Shown: one piece after another, positions 14,462 to 22,900 of the stretch
How positions within the stretch are numbered: the stretch's first letter is position 1
Layout: each line of letters opens with the position of its first letter
Source: a virus
Strand: one strand, 5' to 3'
IMG/VR virus record: IMGVR_UViG_3300040808_002403
Span: 1 to 28,621 of that record
DNA: 28,621 bases
The notes under the pieces: model-generated
The model's database searches: none
The model's input: only the letters and a program-made list of their open reading frames with translations
What the model was told of the DNA's origin: nothing
Program-made: the position numbers and the translations under genes

Positions 14462-15127
14462 ATGGCCGCATTATCGGACTACCTAGAATCTCAGCTTTTA
14501 AACCATCTTTTTAGAGATGAGTCTTTCCCCAAGCCAACCACGATAGCATTAGCTTTAACAAGTAAAGTTCCACTAGATTCTGACGATGGCACAACGCTAC
14601 CAGAGCTTCCTAGTGGCATAGACGGACTCAGTACCAATTATAAAAGAATTGACTTAGGCAATCCAAGTGATACCACTTGGACACAAGCTGGAGTATCAAA
14701 CAATACTGCGTTTGCTGTATATTATCCAACTGATGATGTTAATACAAGTGGTTATTATTATCCACTATATTTAAGAGAATCAGATGCTCAGGCTGAAAGC
14801 AGTAATGGAAATGCGAACGCTTATACTTTTGACGAGTTTCCAAGCGTAACCTTGTATGCGCCAGCTAGCAGTCAACAAACAGCACAAGAATCAAACCCCG
14901 GATACACCCTATACGAAGGTAATGGTTTTATACAGAATAAATCTCAAATAATTTTTAATCCTGCTCATACAGATTGGGGATGGGTTTCTGGTATTGCAAT
15001 TTTGGACAGCTCAGAATATGGATCTGGCAACATGCTAATGTATTCTCAGTTGACTAACCCAAGATTTGTTTATACTGGCGATAACCTAAAGTTTGATGTA
15101 CAATCCCTAGAAATCTGTCTAAAGTAG
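14462..15127 (+). CDS. Virion structural protein, tail-associated family (221 aa)
   Basis: The opening MAALSDYLESQLLNHLFRDE, then a PTTIALALTSKVP strand, matches a common phage virion family with the pattern LS-x-YLE-x-x-LLN-x-x-F-R...P-x-x-x-x-x-AL. The C-terminal half has FNPAHTDWGWVSGIAILDSS and GNMLMYSQLTNPRFVYTGDN, the family's W-G-x-V-x-x-x-x-I-x-D and G-N-x-L-x-x-x-x-L pattern. Such proteins are reported as minor tail or fibre-associated components; the exact role is not settled. An insert of about 50 residues (95-145) rich in Tyr, Ser and Asn interrupts the family core. A GGGAG ribosome site precedes the ATG and the gene opens the third transcription block. Confidence 0.7.
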   Translation: MAALSDYLESQLLNHLFRDESFPKPTTIALALTSKVPLDSDDGTTLPELPSGIDGLSTNYKRIDLGNPSDTTWTQAGVSNNTAFAVYYPTDDVNTSGYYYPLYLRESDAQAESSNGNANAYTFDEFPSVTLYAPASSQQTAQESNPGYTLYEGNGFIQNKSQIIFNPAHTDWGWVSGIAILDSSEYGSGNMLMYSQLTNPRFVYTGDNLKFDVQSLEICLK

Positions 15128-15133
15128 TGAACA

Positions 15134-18100
15134 ATGATTATTCCAAAAACCAGATTAGTTAATAATATAAATCAGGAGCTGTCTGATAACTCCACTGGTC
15201 AAATTTCACCAAGAGATATTAGACATAATCTTCTGGATATTATTGACTCTATTCACTTACTAACTAAAGATAGTGAAATAGAGTCTCTTAATCTTGGTAC
15301 TCCAGAAACTAGATCTGTTAGAGTTGGACAATTAAGCTTAGACAGTTTAAAGCTTGATGGTTACACATCTACTGACAACGTAGCCGTTGGCTATGCAACT
15401 CTTAGATCTAGCTATCAAACAAGAAGAAATACGGCGATTGGTTCATACGCACTTAGTTGTAATATTCACGGAGATGGAAATCTAGCACTTGGTTACAACT
15501 CCTTAGCCGGAAATACAACTGGCTATTCTAACGTTGGTATTGGAACACATTCGCTAAACGCCAACAAGCGTGGACATTTCAACATAGCAATAGGAAACGC
15601 CGCTGGCTACTACATTGGTCCAGACGATAGTTACAAGTTTTATCTTGCTTCTCACCAAGTTGACGAATCTTACATATGTGATAATCCAAACGGTATTGGA
15701 TTAACGCCACTTCTTTATGGTGATTTGCAAAATAATAAGCTTGGTATTAATACTAATTCTCTACACAGTGATTCTGTTTTACAGACAGCTGGTAATATTT
15801 CTCCATCTTCTGGAGATATTTATTCCGTAGGCTTGCCTTCTAAGAGGTGGAATGAAGCATATATAAACACGCTTCTTAATGGCGATACGTCCATATCAAT
15901 TAATCAGCAAAACATTGTATTAGCTTCCAACAGTGGTATAATTCTTGACTCCAATGAAATTATTATCGGTGGAGACATTCTTCCAGATGAAACCTCAACT
16001 CACGATATTGGAAAAGTTGACAATAGATTTAACCGTGGATATTTCGAAGAAGTTCTAACAAATTACCTGACGGCTTTGCAAAAGAGTTTCTTCGCCCATA
16101 AAACTATCTATCTAGCATCTAGCGGAGAGTGGTCAATAGATGGCGGTGGTCCATCTTCTTTGTACGAATACTATCCATGTCCAAACAGCCCAGACATAGT
16201 TCCTACGCTGGATGATGATGAGATTGACGGCGGTGGATTAGTATTACAGTCAACGTCAAATCAATATAACTTCACATTTAAATCGTCTGACGATTCCTGT
16301 GGAGCTAGCAAGAGGTGGTTTTCAAATATTGGCATAGAGATTTCTGGTATTGATAACTATCTTAAAACACCAGCTGTTATATCTAGCGAATCTATTAATT
16401 GTAAAGGCATTTTTATGTCTGGGGAGCAGATATTCTTCTCAGATAAAGATACATACTTGCTAAACGAAAACGTTGCTGGCAATGGTCATATAAATTACTA
16501 TGCACCTTCTGGCAATACTGACCTTAAAGAGTTTGTAGTTTCGCACATAGCCTTAGAGTCTGGCATAGATATAACACAACGCTTTTTATCATCTTCTTAT
16601 CCAAAACAAATTACAGATGACGAACAGCATTTTACTGGCTTTGAGACCAAGTTCTTTAATCAAAATGAAAATACTAGACTTGTTACAAGATCTTATTACG
16701 ATAGCATAAACGCTAACAAGCATCTTATTATGATGAGTAATGATGCTGGAACTTTAGGTCTTAATAATTTTTCCGCAAATGGTCATGAGCTTTTTCCAGA
16801 AACTATATTTAATATCAGAAGCGTAGACGATGCTGTTATTCGTGCTACTGCCGAGAACGATGCAGATTCATTCTCAGCGCTTCAGCTACTTGCTCATCAA
16901 AATTGCTTGAATAGTGGTGTCGATATTTCTTATCAAAACAATAGCGGAATATTTGCCCTTAACATCTACGATAACTTCAATAAGTATAATGTTCTGAATT
17001 CAACTAGCGGAACCTTCCTAGGAATATATGCATCGTCTGGCACTGGAGACTTGGTTAGCGTTGGTAGTTTTGGAAGCCCCAATACTTCTATTGCAATATA
17101 TCAGGCAGATAATCCCCCAATCCATACAGAGCTTTATGGCAAACTATACGTAACCAACAAAGACGTTACAAACCAAAGTCAGACTTTAAATTTCCTTGAC
17201 GACGAAGGAAATGTTTTTGATTTAATTCTTAGTCAGTATTCCACTACTGATGGATTAATTTATTCTGAAAATGGAAATACTTTTGGTGGAATTTGTCCAG
17301 ATGTACGAGGTGATATTCCAGAAGCATCAAACAACACAGCTTTTGGTTATCAAGCTCTTAATAATATTACAACTGGCGATTGCAATACAATGGTTGGCAA
17401 GAACGCTGGATCTACTATAACAACTGGATTTAATAATATTGGAATTGGCTGTGATGCACTAAATGGTGCTTCTTCCGAAGTTACTTACAACATTGTTATT
17501 GGCGGCGATAGCGTTGGCAGCTCTATTGAGAGTAACTATAATTTCATGCTCGGTCCTTCAAATTCTAACTTGCTTCTTGAAGGCAAGATGGGGCCAACCG
17601 TTTCAGATAAGCATCTATACATGCCAGATGGAAAACTAACTTTGTATGGACCATCTAAGTCTACGGCTCTTCATTTTCAAAGTAGCAAGATAGAAATACA
17701 AGACTTCTCTGGGCCTGACTATCCAGAAGATGATTTTTCAATTAAATTTACTGGTAACGAAACTAGCGATTTAATGGTATTAAATCATAATTGCAACCCA
17801 TTTGATCAACTCTATAGTTATAAAACATTTAGCCCTGCAAGACCATCTGTTGAAGTGAAGGGCGATGTTAGGGTTAAAGGAGCAATTGCTTTTAGAGATG
17901 GAAGCTTCATGGAAAGCGCCTCTCTGCTCAATAATATTCAGCCACTTGTTGATACTTTACAAGATATTTTTCTAGAAGGTTTTGCTTTAGAAGATATAGA
18001 TACTGCGGCTGGAGTAGAAGATCCAACAACCGGAATCATTAAATTAAGAAACACAAAAGAGGTTAGAGTAACTAACAGAGATAAATATTTGAGGATTAAG

Positions 18101-18196
18101 AAAGATGATTATATCATAGCAATAAAGATTGGTGGAGAATATAGGCCGATTTGGATAAGCAATTCTTCTTCAAGTTGCACATGTTGTACAAGATAA
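15134..18196 (+). CDS. Large tail fibre with YadA-head-like repeats (1020 aa)
   Basis: This is the longest gene in the window. The N-terminus (NINQELSDNSTGQISPRDIR, 11-30) is typical of phage fibre attachment segments. Two blocks of roughly 14-residue repeats with the pattern N-x-A-x-G-x-x-A-L...G (residues about 81-160 and 733-800, for example NNTAFGYQALNN) resemble YadA head repeats, which form trimeric left-handed beta rolls in bacterial adhesins and phage fibres. STHDIGKVDNRFNRGYFEEV (about 287-306) is another common fibre motif. The C-terminus ends in a Ser/Cys tip, SNSSSSCTCCTR. A trimeric fibre that binds the host surface is the likely role. No hydrolase motif is evident. The start lacks a clear ribosome site and follows the previous stop by 6 bases. 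Confidence 0.85.
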   Translation: MIIPKTRLVNNINQELSDNSTGQISPRDIRHNLLDIIDSIHLLTKDSEIESLNLGTPETRSVRVGQLSLDSLKLDGYTSTDNVAVGYATLRSSYQTRRNTAIGSYALSCNIHGDGNLALGYNSLAGNTTGYSNVGIGTHSLNANKRGHFNIAIGNAAGYYIGPDDSYKFYLASHQVDESYICDNPNGIGLTPLLYGDLQNNKLGINTNSLHSDSVLQTAGNISPSSGDIYSVGLPSKRWNEAYINTLLNGDTSISINQQNIVLASNSGIILDSNEIIIGGDILPDETSTHDIGKVDNRFNRGYFEEVLTNYLTALQKSFFAHKTIYLASSGEWSIDGGGPSSLYEYYPCPNSPDIVPTLDDDEIDGGGLVLQSTSNQYNFTFKSSDDSCGASKRWFSNIGIEISGIDNYLKTPAVISSESINCKGIFMSGEQIFFSDKDTYLLNENVAGNGHINYYAPSGNTDLKEFVVSHIALESGIDITQRFLSSSYPKQITDDEQHFTGFETKFFNQNENTRLVTRSYYDSINANKHLIMMSNDAGTLGLNNFSANGHELFPETIFNIRSVDDAVIRATAENDADSFSALQLLAHQNCLNSGVDISYQNNSGIFALNIYDNFNKYNVLNSTSGTFLGIYASSGTGDLVSVGSFGSPNTSIAIYQADNPPIHTELYGKLYVTNKDVTNQSQTLNFLDDEGNVFDLILSQYSTTDGLIYSENGNTFGGICPDVRGDIPEASNNTAFGYQALNNITTGDCNTMVGKNAGSTITTGFNNIGIGCDALNGASSEVTYNIVIGGDSVGSSIESNYNFMLGPSNSNLLLEGKMGPTVSDKHLYMPDGKLTLYGPSKSTALHFQSSKIEIQDFSGPDYPEDDFSIKFTGNETSDLMVLNHNCNPFDQLYSYKTFSPARPSVEVKGDVRVKGAIAFRDGSFMESASLLNNIQPLVDTLQDIFLEGFALEDIDTAAGVEDPTTGIIKLRNTKEVRVTNRDKYLRIKKDDYIIAIKIGGEYRPIWISNSSSSCTCCTR

Positions 18197-18223
18197 GATG
18201 GATACAAAAATAAGGATTGTAGG

Positions 18224-19831
18224 ATGGGAAGACCAAAACACTTTTGTGAAAAACCTCAAGATCCATACTTGCAGTATGTTGCTCCAACCACAACAACGTC
18301 AACTACTACAGCTCCATTTGAATCTTACATAAGATATCCAAACTACACAGATTGTATTGATTTATCAAATATTATTGACAATGTTTTACCTTATTATTCT
18401 GGAGGTTTAGTCTTAGACTTTGAAGGCGTTGTGGGTTGTCAGTTTATTCATTTAGAAACAATGGGTACGCCACTTTCTGAAGGTGCTATTGTTTCTTTTG
18501 GCTCTTGCGGTACAGTTACTGGCAGCAACGTTCTGCTGAGTAATGATTCTTGGCAGTGTTTAACATCTCCCGGAAATATTAAGATATTATCTGGTGATAT
18601 AGAATTAATAGAGAGTTCTGAATCTTGCGAATGTGGAGATGCGCCACCTGAACCTACTACCACAACACCTCCTACGCAGACCACAACACCTCCTACGCAG
18701 ACCACAACACCTCCTACGCAGACCACAACAACGCTTTCTCCAGATATTGACGGATCAACTGATAGATGCCCGATAATTTTACCAAGACACTCAACTGGTT
18801 ATAAAGAAGTTTATCCAGATAGTGTAATTGTGGCTTTTAGAGTAATCCCAAGCGCTTTTGATGATAGAGAAAGTGTTACTTTTGGCGTAAATACTTTCCG
18901 TAACAATTATGAAAGCTATAACACCTTTTTAACTGAGAATGCAAGTGAGAAGAAAGTTTTTTATGAAGGAACATGGCCCGACAGAGCTGGCCTTGGTGGT
19001 TGGCGGTACATGGAATTTCTTGACGCTTGTGTTGACGAACTTGACTATTGTGTACAATCTAAGGTTACTCAAACTACAGATCAATTCACATCTTCTTACG
19101 ACTATACGCATGGTCCAATTTGGGAATTAGTAGAACTTTACAGAGCTTCACAAAGCCAATATGATGACTTATACACCATGAACAGGTGGGTTGGCTCTTA
19201 TGGGGGCAGTAGTTGGCTTAAAGATAATAATACTCTTTATTTTCCAAACGTAGAAGAATTTTATGATATGCAAATAGAAGAAACGCAAGAATATCTACTC
19301 TCAGTTACAGTTAACCTAAGCAGAGTCTTTACAAGTAGACTTCTTCAGCGCCCCGGTGAGGCGGTAAGAAAATTTTTGAGTGATTCCATAGATCCTCAAA
19401 TCTGGGTTTGGACACAAGAGCGCAAAATAGAAGATAAAATAAATAAAAAAACCTATGCTGAACATAAACGAAGAGAAATTGTCATAGTTCAATACGATTC
19501 CCAATACTGGAATATAACTGACGCTGCATACAGTCCAGACATCAGCAGACAAGATACAATAAGCGTAAATATTACTTCTTACCCTCATTTTCCGGGTGTA
19601 ATAAGCTCTGATCCGTGGATTGATTTAAACGAAGGCACAACAGTACCAATTGGAGACGCAGAAGCTCAAAATATTTTAACCTTATATTCAAGCAATGATT
19701 TCAGTACTTTTGGTAACGATATTGCTTTCAAACGGTTTACTTTTCCCGCTGTGTGCAACCCGATTCCTTGGAAAGATACAGAGGAACTTGAGCCTCGTAT
19801 ATTCTTCCCCGGCTTAATAACCTATGAATAA
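18224..19831 (+). CDS. Putative virion adhesin with Thr/Pro mucin-like linkers (535 aa)
   Basis: I do not recognise the globular parts. A short N-terminal segment is followed by a Thr linker (PTTTTSTTTAP, 21-31), a Cys-containing beta-like domain (about 32-140), a second linker built from repeats of TTTPPTQ (143-172) and a C-terminal domain of about 360 residues. That last domain is rich in Tyr and Trp (EGTWPDRAGLGGWRY, WELVELYRASQSQYDD) and basic in the middle (ERKIEDKINKKTYAEHKRRE). Domain-linker-domain architecture between fibre genes points to a virion surface protein. No signal peptide is seen. A weak AGG site lies before the ATG at 18224. Its stop overlaps the next gene's start by 8 bases. 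Function beyond a virion component is inferred. Confidence 0.7.
   Translation: MGRPKHFCEKPQDPYLQYVAPTTTTSTTTAPFESYIRYPNYTDCIDLSNIIDNVLPYYSGGLVLDFEGVVGCQFIHLETMGTPLSEGAIVSFGSCGTVTGSNVLLSNDSWQCLTSPGNIKILSGDIELIESSESCECGDAPPEPTTTTPPTQTTTPPTQTTTPPTQTTTTLSPDIDGSTDRCPIILPRHSTGYKEVYPDSVIVAFRVIPSAFDDRESVTFGVNTFRNNYESYNTFLTENASEKKVFYEGTWPDRAGLGGWRYMEFLDACVDELDYCVQSKVTQTTDQFTSSYDYTHGPIWELVELYRASQSQYDDLYTMNRWVGSYGGSSWLKDNNTLYFPNVEEFYDMQIEETQEYLLSVTVNLSRVFTSRLLQRPGEAVRKFLSDSIDPQIWVWTQERKIEDKINKKTYAEHKRREIVIVQYDSQYWNITDAAYSPDISRQDTISVNITSYPHFPGVISSDPWIDLNEGTTVPIGDAEAQNILTLYSSNDFSTFGNDIAFKRFTFPAVCNPIPWKDTEELEPRIFFPGLITYE
18659..18730 (+). repeat. Tandem 21-base coding repeat (TTTPPTQ), three copies plus a partial
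   Basis: Three perfect 21-base units (18659-18679, 18680-18700, 18701-18721) and nine bases of a fourth encode TTTPPTQ. They are identical at every base, which implies recent duplication or gene conversion. Changes in copy number would keep the reading frame and only alter linker length. Confidence 0.9.
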
Positions 19832-21017
19832 AAGAACAATAAATAAAAACTCTGTGTTTTTGCCAGTTGCAAATATCTACGTATCTGAAGATAGATGCGA
19901 CAGCGTTGTTCTATCCATAGAGGGCGACACTGAAAATAATTTTATTATTCTAGACCGAATGTTATATCTAGTTAAAAAACCAAGAGTTGGCACTTATAAT
20001 ATTACAGTAAGGGCTAGTGACAAGTTTGACAGATACCCTTCTATAACAGATACTTACACTCTGACGGTTAGCGAGTGTGATAGTTGTGTATTAACAACTC
20101 CGCCGCCAACAACCCCGCCGCCAACAACCCCACCACCAACAACAACACCCCCTCCAACAACAACAACAACAAGTACAACAACTAGTACCACAACAAGCAC
20201 AACAACCAGCACTACCACAACAACCAGCACTACCACAACAACCAGCACTACCACAACTACCAGCACTACCACTAGCACCACAACAACTCCATGTCCTTGT
20301 GATTGGAATGGTGCTGGTACTGTTAATATTAGCAATTGTGGCTACGAAGAAGAATTAACTTGGCAAAGGAGCGGAGACAGTTGGACTGTTACTGTTCCTT
20401 TGTGTTCTAACGAATCTTTAAGTGCTACAATTACTTGCAACCCAAATGTATGTTTAAATACGTCAGTGCTGCCAGATGCTAATGAATGCTCAAAGAAATG
20501 GACTATTTCTGCCAGCTTAAGTTGTGGAACAGTTTCTGTTGGCCAAAATGATGGAAATTGCTCCAACACTTCACCGCCTTACTGGCCGTTTACTTTACAA
20601 AGTGTTTCTTGCCCAGATCCATGTTGTCCACAACCTCCAGTTGGAGCTTGCTGTTTTAGCAATGGTACTTGCATAGGCAATCAATTGGAAGGAAATTGTT
20701 TATCCCAGCAGGGTGCAGTAAGTTGGCATAAAGATCAAAGCTGTCAAGATGTTGATTGCAGCAATCCCGCAACAACAACAACAACAACAACAACAACACC
20801 ATTATGTACTGGTTCATGCACTTGGGAGCTTCAACAGCCAGACCCAGCTCCACCTGTCTGGGTAGGCATTGGCAGCGATCCTTGTGTGGGTGACTGCGAA
20901 TGTCCATATCCTCAAGATGATACAAATCAACCACTCGGAACCCAAGTTACCACCAATTGCGAACCATCTGCTTCTTCGTCTGGTTTAGATCTAGATTACT
21001 CTAACCCCCTACCTTGA
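19824..21017 (+). CDS. Cys-rich virion protein with long Thr-rich mucin-like linker (397 aa)
   Basis: Residues 1-85 resemble a cadherin-like beta sandwich (NITVRASDKF..., TDTYTLTV). A linker at 91-155 is almost only Pro, Thr and Ser (PPPTT units then TSTTT units). The rest is Cys-rich, with over 30 cysteines in the protein, and includes GACCFSNGTC (274-283), then further Cys to about 314. This follows the G-A-C-C-x-x-x-G-x-C...C...C-x-x-x-x-C pattern I know from secreted proteins of planctomycetes and other bacteria. A second all-Thr run of nine follows, then another Cys-rich segment. No enzyme motif is visible. Disulfide- or metal-stabilised domains on a flexible, possibly glycosylated stalk are the likely design of an exposed virion adhesin. 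Confidence 0.7.
   Translation: MNKRTINKNSVFLPVANIYVSEDRCDSVVLSIEGDTENNFIILDRMLYLVKKPRVGTYNITVRASDKFDRYPSITDTYTLTVSECDSCVLTTPPPTTPPPTTPPPTTTPPPTTTTTSTTTSTTTSTTTSTTTTTSTTTTTSTTTTTSTTTSTTTTPCPCDWNGAGTVNISNCGYEEELTWQRSGDSWTVTVPLCSNESLSATITCNPNVCLNTSVLPDANECSKKWTISASLSCGTVSVGQNDGNCSNTSPPYWPFTLQSVSCPDPCCPQPPVGACCFSNGTCIGNQLEGNCLSQQGAVSWHKDQSCQDVDCSNPATTTTTTTTTPLCTGSCTWELQQPDPAPPVWVGIGSDPCVGDCECPYPQDDTNQPLGTQVTTNCEPSASSSGLDLDYSNPLP
20095..20290 (+). repeat. Low-complexity Pro/Thr/Ser coding repeats
   Basis: The stretch encodes the Thr-rich stalk. PPPTT units (about 20098-20150) are followed by TSTTT-type units. From 20205 an 18-base unit, ACCAGCACTACCACAACA, repeats at 20205, 20223 and, slightly changed, 20241 and 20259. 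Identity at the base level shows expansion by slippage or unequal exchange. All unit lengths are multiples of three. Confidence 0.9.
20770..20796 (+). repeat. (CAA)9 trinucleotide run
   Basis: Nine CAA units, read in the gene's frame as ACA, encode a Thr9 linker between two Cys-rich segments of the same protein. Slippage here would change linker length in frame. Confidence 0.9.
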
Positions 21018-21018
21018 T

Positions 21019-21414
21019 ATGATTACTACCCATAAAAAAAATCTTATTGCAAGATGCAAAGAAAGACTTTATAAACTAGAAGAAGTCATGGACTGTGTAG
21101 TTAGTCAAAATGGAGATATTTGGACTATAGACGTAGACCATGCAAAATACCCACATACAATTAAGCAAGGAGTTGGAACAGAATTAAAGAAATTCCTTTC
21201 TAATTTTGGAATAAAAACAACTCCAAACTGTAGATGTACATACAGAGCTATAGAAATGAATTTTCAAGGAATAGAATGGTGTAAAAACAACCGTGAGCTT
21301 ATAGTTGATTGGCTTGAAGAAGAAGCAAAATCAAGAAAGTTGCCATTTCTAAGATTTGCTGGACGTAAAGCAGTAGATATAGCAATTAGAAGATCAGAAA
21401 AATTAAAGAAGTAA
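21019..21414 (+). CDS. Conserved-looking hypothetical protein (131 aa)
   Basis: The 131-residue product has the sequence TELKKFLSNFGIKTTPNCRC, then TYRAIEMNFQGIEWCKNNRE and LIVDWLEEEAKSRKLPF. This G-T-E-L-K-K...C-x-C...A-x-x-M-x-x-x-G-x-x-W-C-x-x-N...W-L-x-E-E-A layout recurs, as I recall, in small uncharacterised proteins of phages and environmental sequences. Three conserved-looking cysteines (about 72, 74 and 88) could bind metal. It is basic at the C-terminus (RRSEKLKK) and has no signal peptide. It sits between virion genes with one base to the previous stop and one to the next start. No function can be assigned. Confidence 0.75.
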   Translation: MITTHKKNLIARCKERLYKLEEVMDCVVSQNGDIWTIDVDHAKYPHTIKQGVGTELKKFLSNFGIKTTPNCRCTYRAIEMNFQGIEWCKNNRELIVDWLEEEAKSRKLPFLRFAGRKAVDIAIRRSEKLKK

Positions 21415-21415
21415 A

Positions 21416-22321
21416 ATGCCACACTACCAAAGACCAAAAAGAACTCTAAGATCATATACAAATTCTTCTGTCAGTATACCAACTGGCGAGAAGATAGCAA
21501 TAGTTATAGATAATAATGAATATCGACTTTTACATGACCGCGAAGTTTTGGTCGAAAGTGGCGCTGAATTTACTTCTACAAGCATCGTAAAAGAAACACT
21601 TAACAGTAACACAAGTGTAAAAATAGTATCAGCAGAACTTTTAGATGTTGTTGGATTGATAAATGTTTCTTTGTTCTCTAAAGATAAAAAGATAATAGCA
21701 ACAAAAAATATTACTAAGCCAACAAAAGTTATCAAGTTTGGGTGTGGAGAAATACTAAATGAAATCACGCTAGATTCTGATTATTTACTGATAACCTTCA
21801 GAAGCGTTTGTCAGATATCCAAAGAAGATTGTTGTGATAAACTTGAAGAGTTAACGATCTTTGATAAGATTGAAGACTTTTGCATTTATGACCCATGCGC
21901 AAACGTCATGCCTCTTCAGGCCCAATTAACTACAGATAGGAATACAAGTGTTAGATTTTTACTGTACCATGAAGAAATATTACTCGACACCGGATACGTG
22001 AACACTACGGACGATGTTATGAATTATGTTTTAACAATAGATGATAAGATATATTTTAAAAATCCAACGGGCGAGCTATATTTATTAGACTATTACCCTC
22101 AGCATATTTGTTCTGTAGACGATGATATCGTTGTCACTAATCGTCTATGCAAGAGTCAAGGCGTATCGTATGATTGCAGATCATCTATTCCTGACTGTCC
22201 ACCTCAAATACCAGCTTTGCCGCCGTTTACGATGTGTGGAGTTACAACAACGGTTGATAAATCATGCACTTGGGTATTCAATTTTGATGTTTGTGAAATG
22301 AAAGTGTGCGTGTTAGAATGA
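21416..22321 (+). CDS. Putative virion protein, beta-rich with paired cysteines (301 aa)
   Basis: I do not recognise a family. The first 30 residues are basic (MPHYQRPKRTLR), and the rest alternates short beta-like strands (EKIAIVIDNNEYRLLHDREV; VKIVSAELLDVVGLINVSLF) with Cys-containing joints (EDCCDKL, FCIYDPC, ICSV, DCRSSIPDCP). The C-terminus holds five Cys in about 30 residues (TMCGVTTTVDKSCTWVFN and on). No signal peptide, membrane segment or catalytic motif is visible. It is part of an unbroken run of structural genes and its TGA overlaps the next ATG (ATGA at 22318-22321), so it is probably a stoichiometric partner of the following linker protein. Confidence 0.65.
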   Translation: MPHYQRPKRTLRSYTNSSVSIPTGEKIAIVIDNNEYRLLHDREVLVESGAEFTSTSIVKETLNSNTSVKIVSAELLDVVGLINVSLFSKDKKIIATKNITKPTKVIKFGCGEILNEITLDSDYLLITFRSVCQISKEDCCDKLEELTIFDKIEDFCIYDPCANVMPLQAQLTTDRNTSVRFLLYHEEILLDTGYVNTTDDVMNYVLTIDDKIYFKNPTGELYLLDYYPQHICSVDDDIVVTNRLCKSQGVSYDCRSSIPDCPPQIPALPPFTMCGVTTTVDKSCTWVFNFDVCEMKVCVLE

Positions 22322-22899
22322 AGGATTTAGGAAATAAAATATTTGGCGGCTTAAGTAATAATTCGTTTGGAATTAATATAGAACAATTTTACTGTCGAAA
22401 CGTCTGGGAAGTTGTCATTCAAGACGGAGCTGGTTCTCCAATACTTCAGGCTACGAGTTGTAACGATGAAGCTTTAGATTGTAGCATTACTTTTCCATCA
22501 ACAACTATACCTCCAAGCATTACCACTACTACATTACCCCCAAGTGACTCAGCTTCTTTCGATATTACACCTCCGCATTTTTACTTGATTCCCCCTAGCG
22601 GTTATCGCTTTGAAACATTTCTTCGTCTTTTCAGCCCATCAAAATACATTTCTTATGCTAATGATAACGATGTAAGTTTTTTGATGTTTCAAGTTCAATT
22701 GTTAAACCCTAAAAACCAACCAATTAATTTTATTCTTGTGAATATTGATCCAAACAAGTCTGAACAAGTAGCATATTTTTCTCCCACTGATCCTTTTAAT
22801 TTCTCAACCGATCTTATAGATGGTGAAACATATACTATTATTGTTGAAGACGTTTTTGGCGATAGGTACAGCGTACAATACACTCACAGAATTCTTTAA
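22318..22899 (+). CDS. Virion protein with a Thr/Pro linker between two small domains (193 aa)
   Basis: From ATG 22318 the product has 193 residues; an in-frame GTG at 22306 is possible, but the ATGA overlap with the upstream stop favours the ATG. A short N-terminal domain with Cys (YCRNVWEVVIQDGAG, TSCN, LDC) leads to a PSTTIPPSITTTTLPP-type linker (about 57-76) and a beta-like C-terminal domain of about 115 residues with aromatic strands (PHFYLIPPSGYRFETFLRLF). It shares the domain-linker-domain plan of the proteins at 18224 and 19824 but has no internal DNA repeat of that kind. No family is recognised. Confidence 0.65.
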   Translation: MKDLGNKIFGGLSNNSFGINIEQFYCRNVWEVVIQDGAGSPILQATSCNDEALDCSITFPSTTIPPSITTTTLPPSDSASFDITPPHFYLIPPSGYRFETFLRLFSPSKYISYANDNDVSFLMFQVQLLNPKNQPINFILVNIDPNKSEQVAYFSPTDPFNFSTDLIDGETYTIIVEDVFGDRYSVQYTHRIL

Positions 22900-22900
22900 A

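Noticed and set aside
20054-20335. Minus-strand Val/Gly-rich frame
   Set aside because: It is the complement of the Thr/Pro repeat tract; the composition is an artefact.
18659-20796. CRISPR array or non-coding repeat
   Set aside because: The repeats are directly abutting with no spacers and encode in-frame linkers.
22820-22900. Longer start for the fibre gene at 22901
   Set aside because: The extension lies within the preceding gene, and the conserved fibre domain begins at MLKVNDRVKQ.
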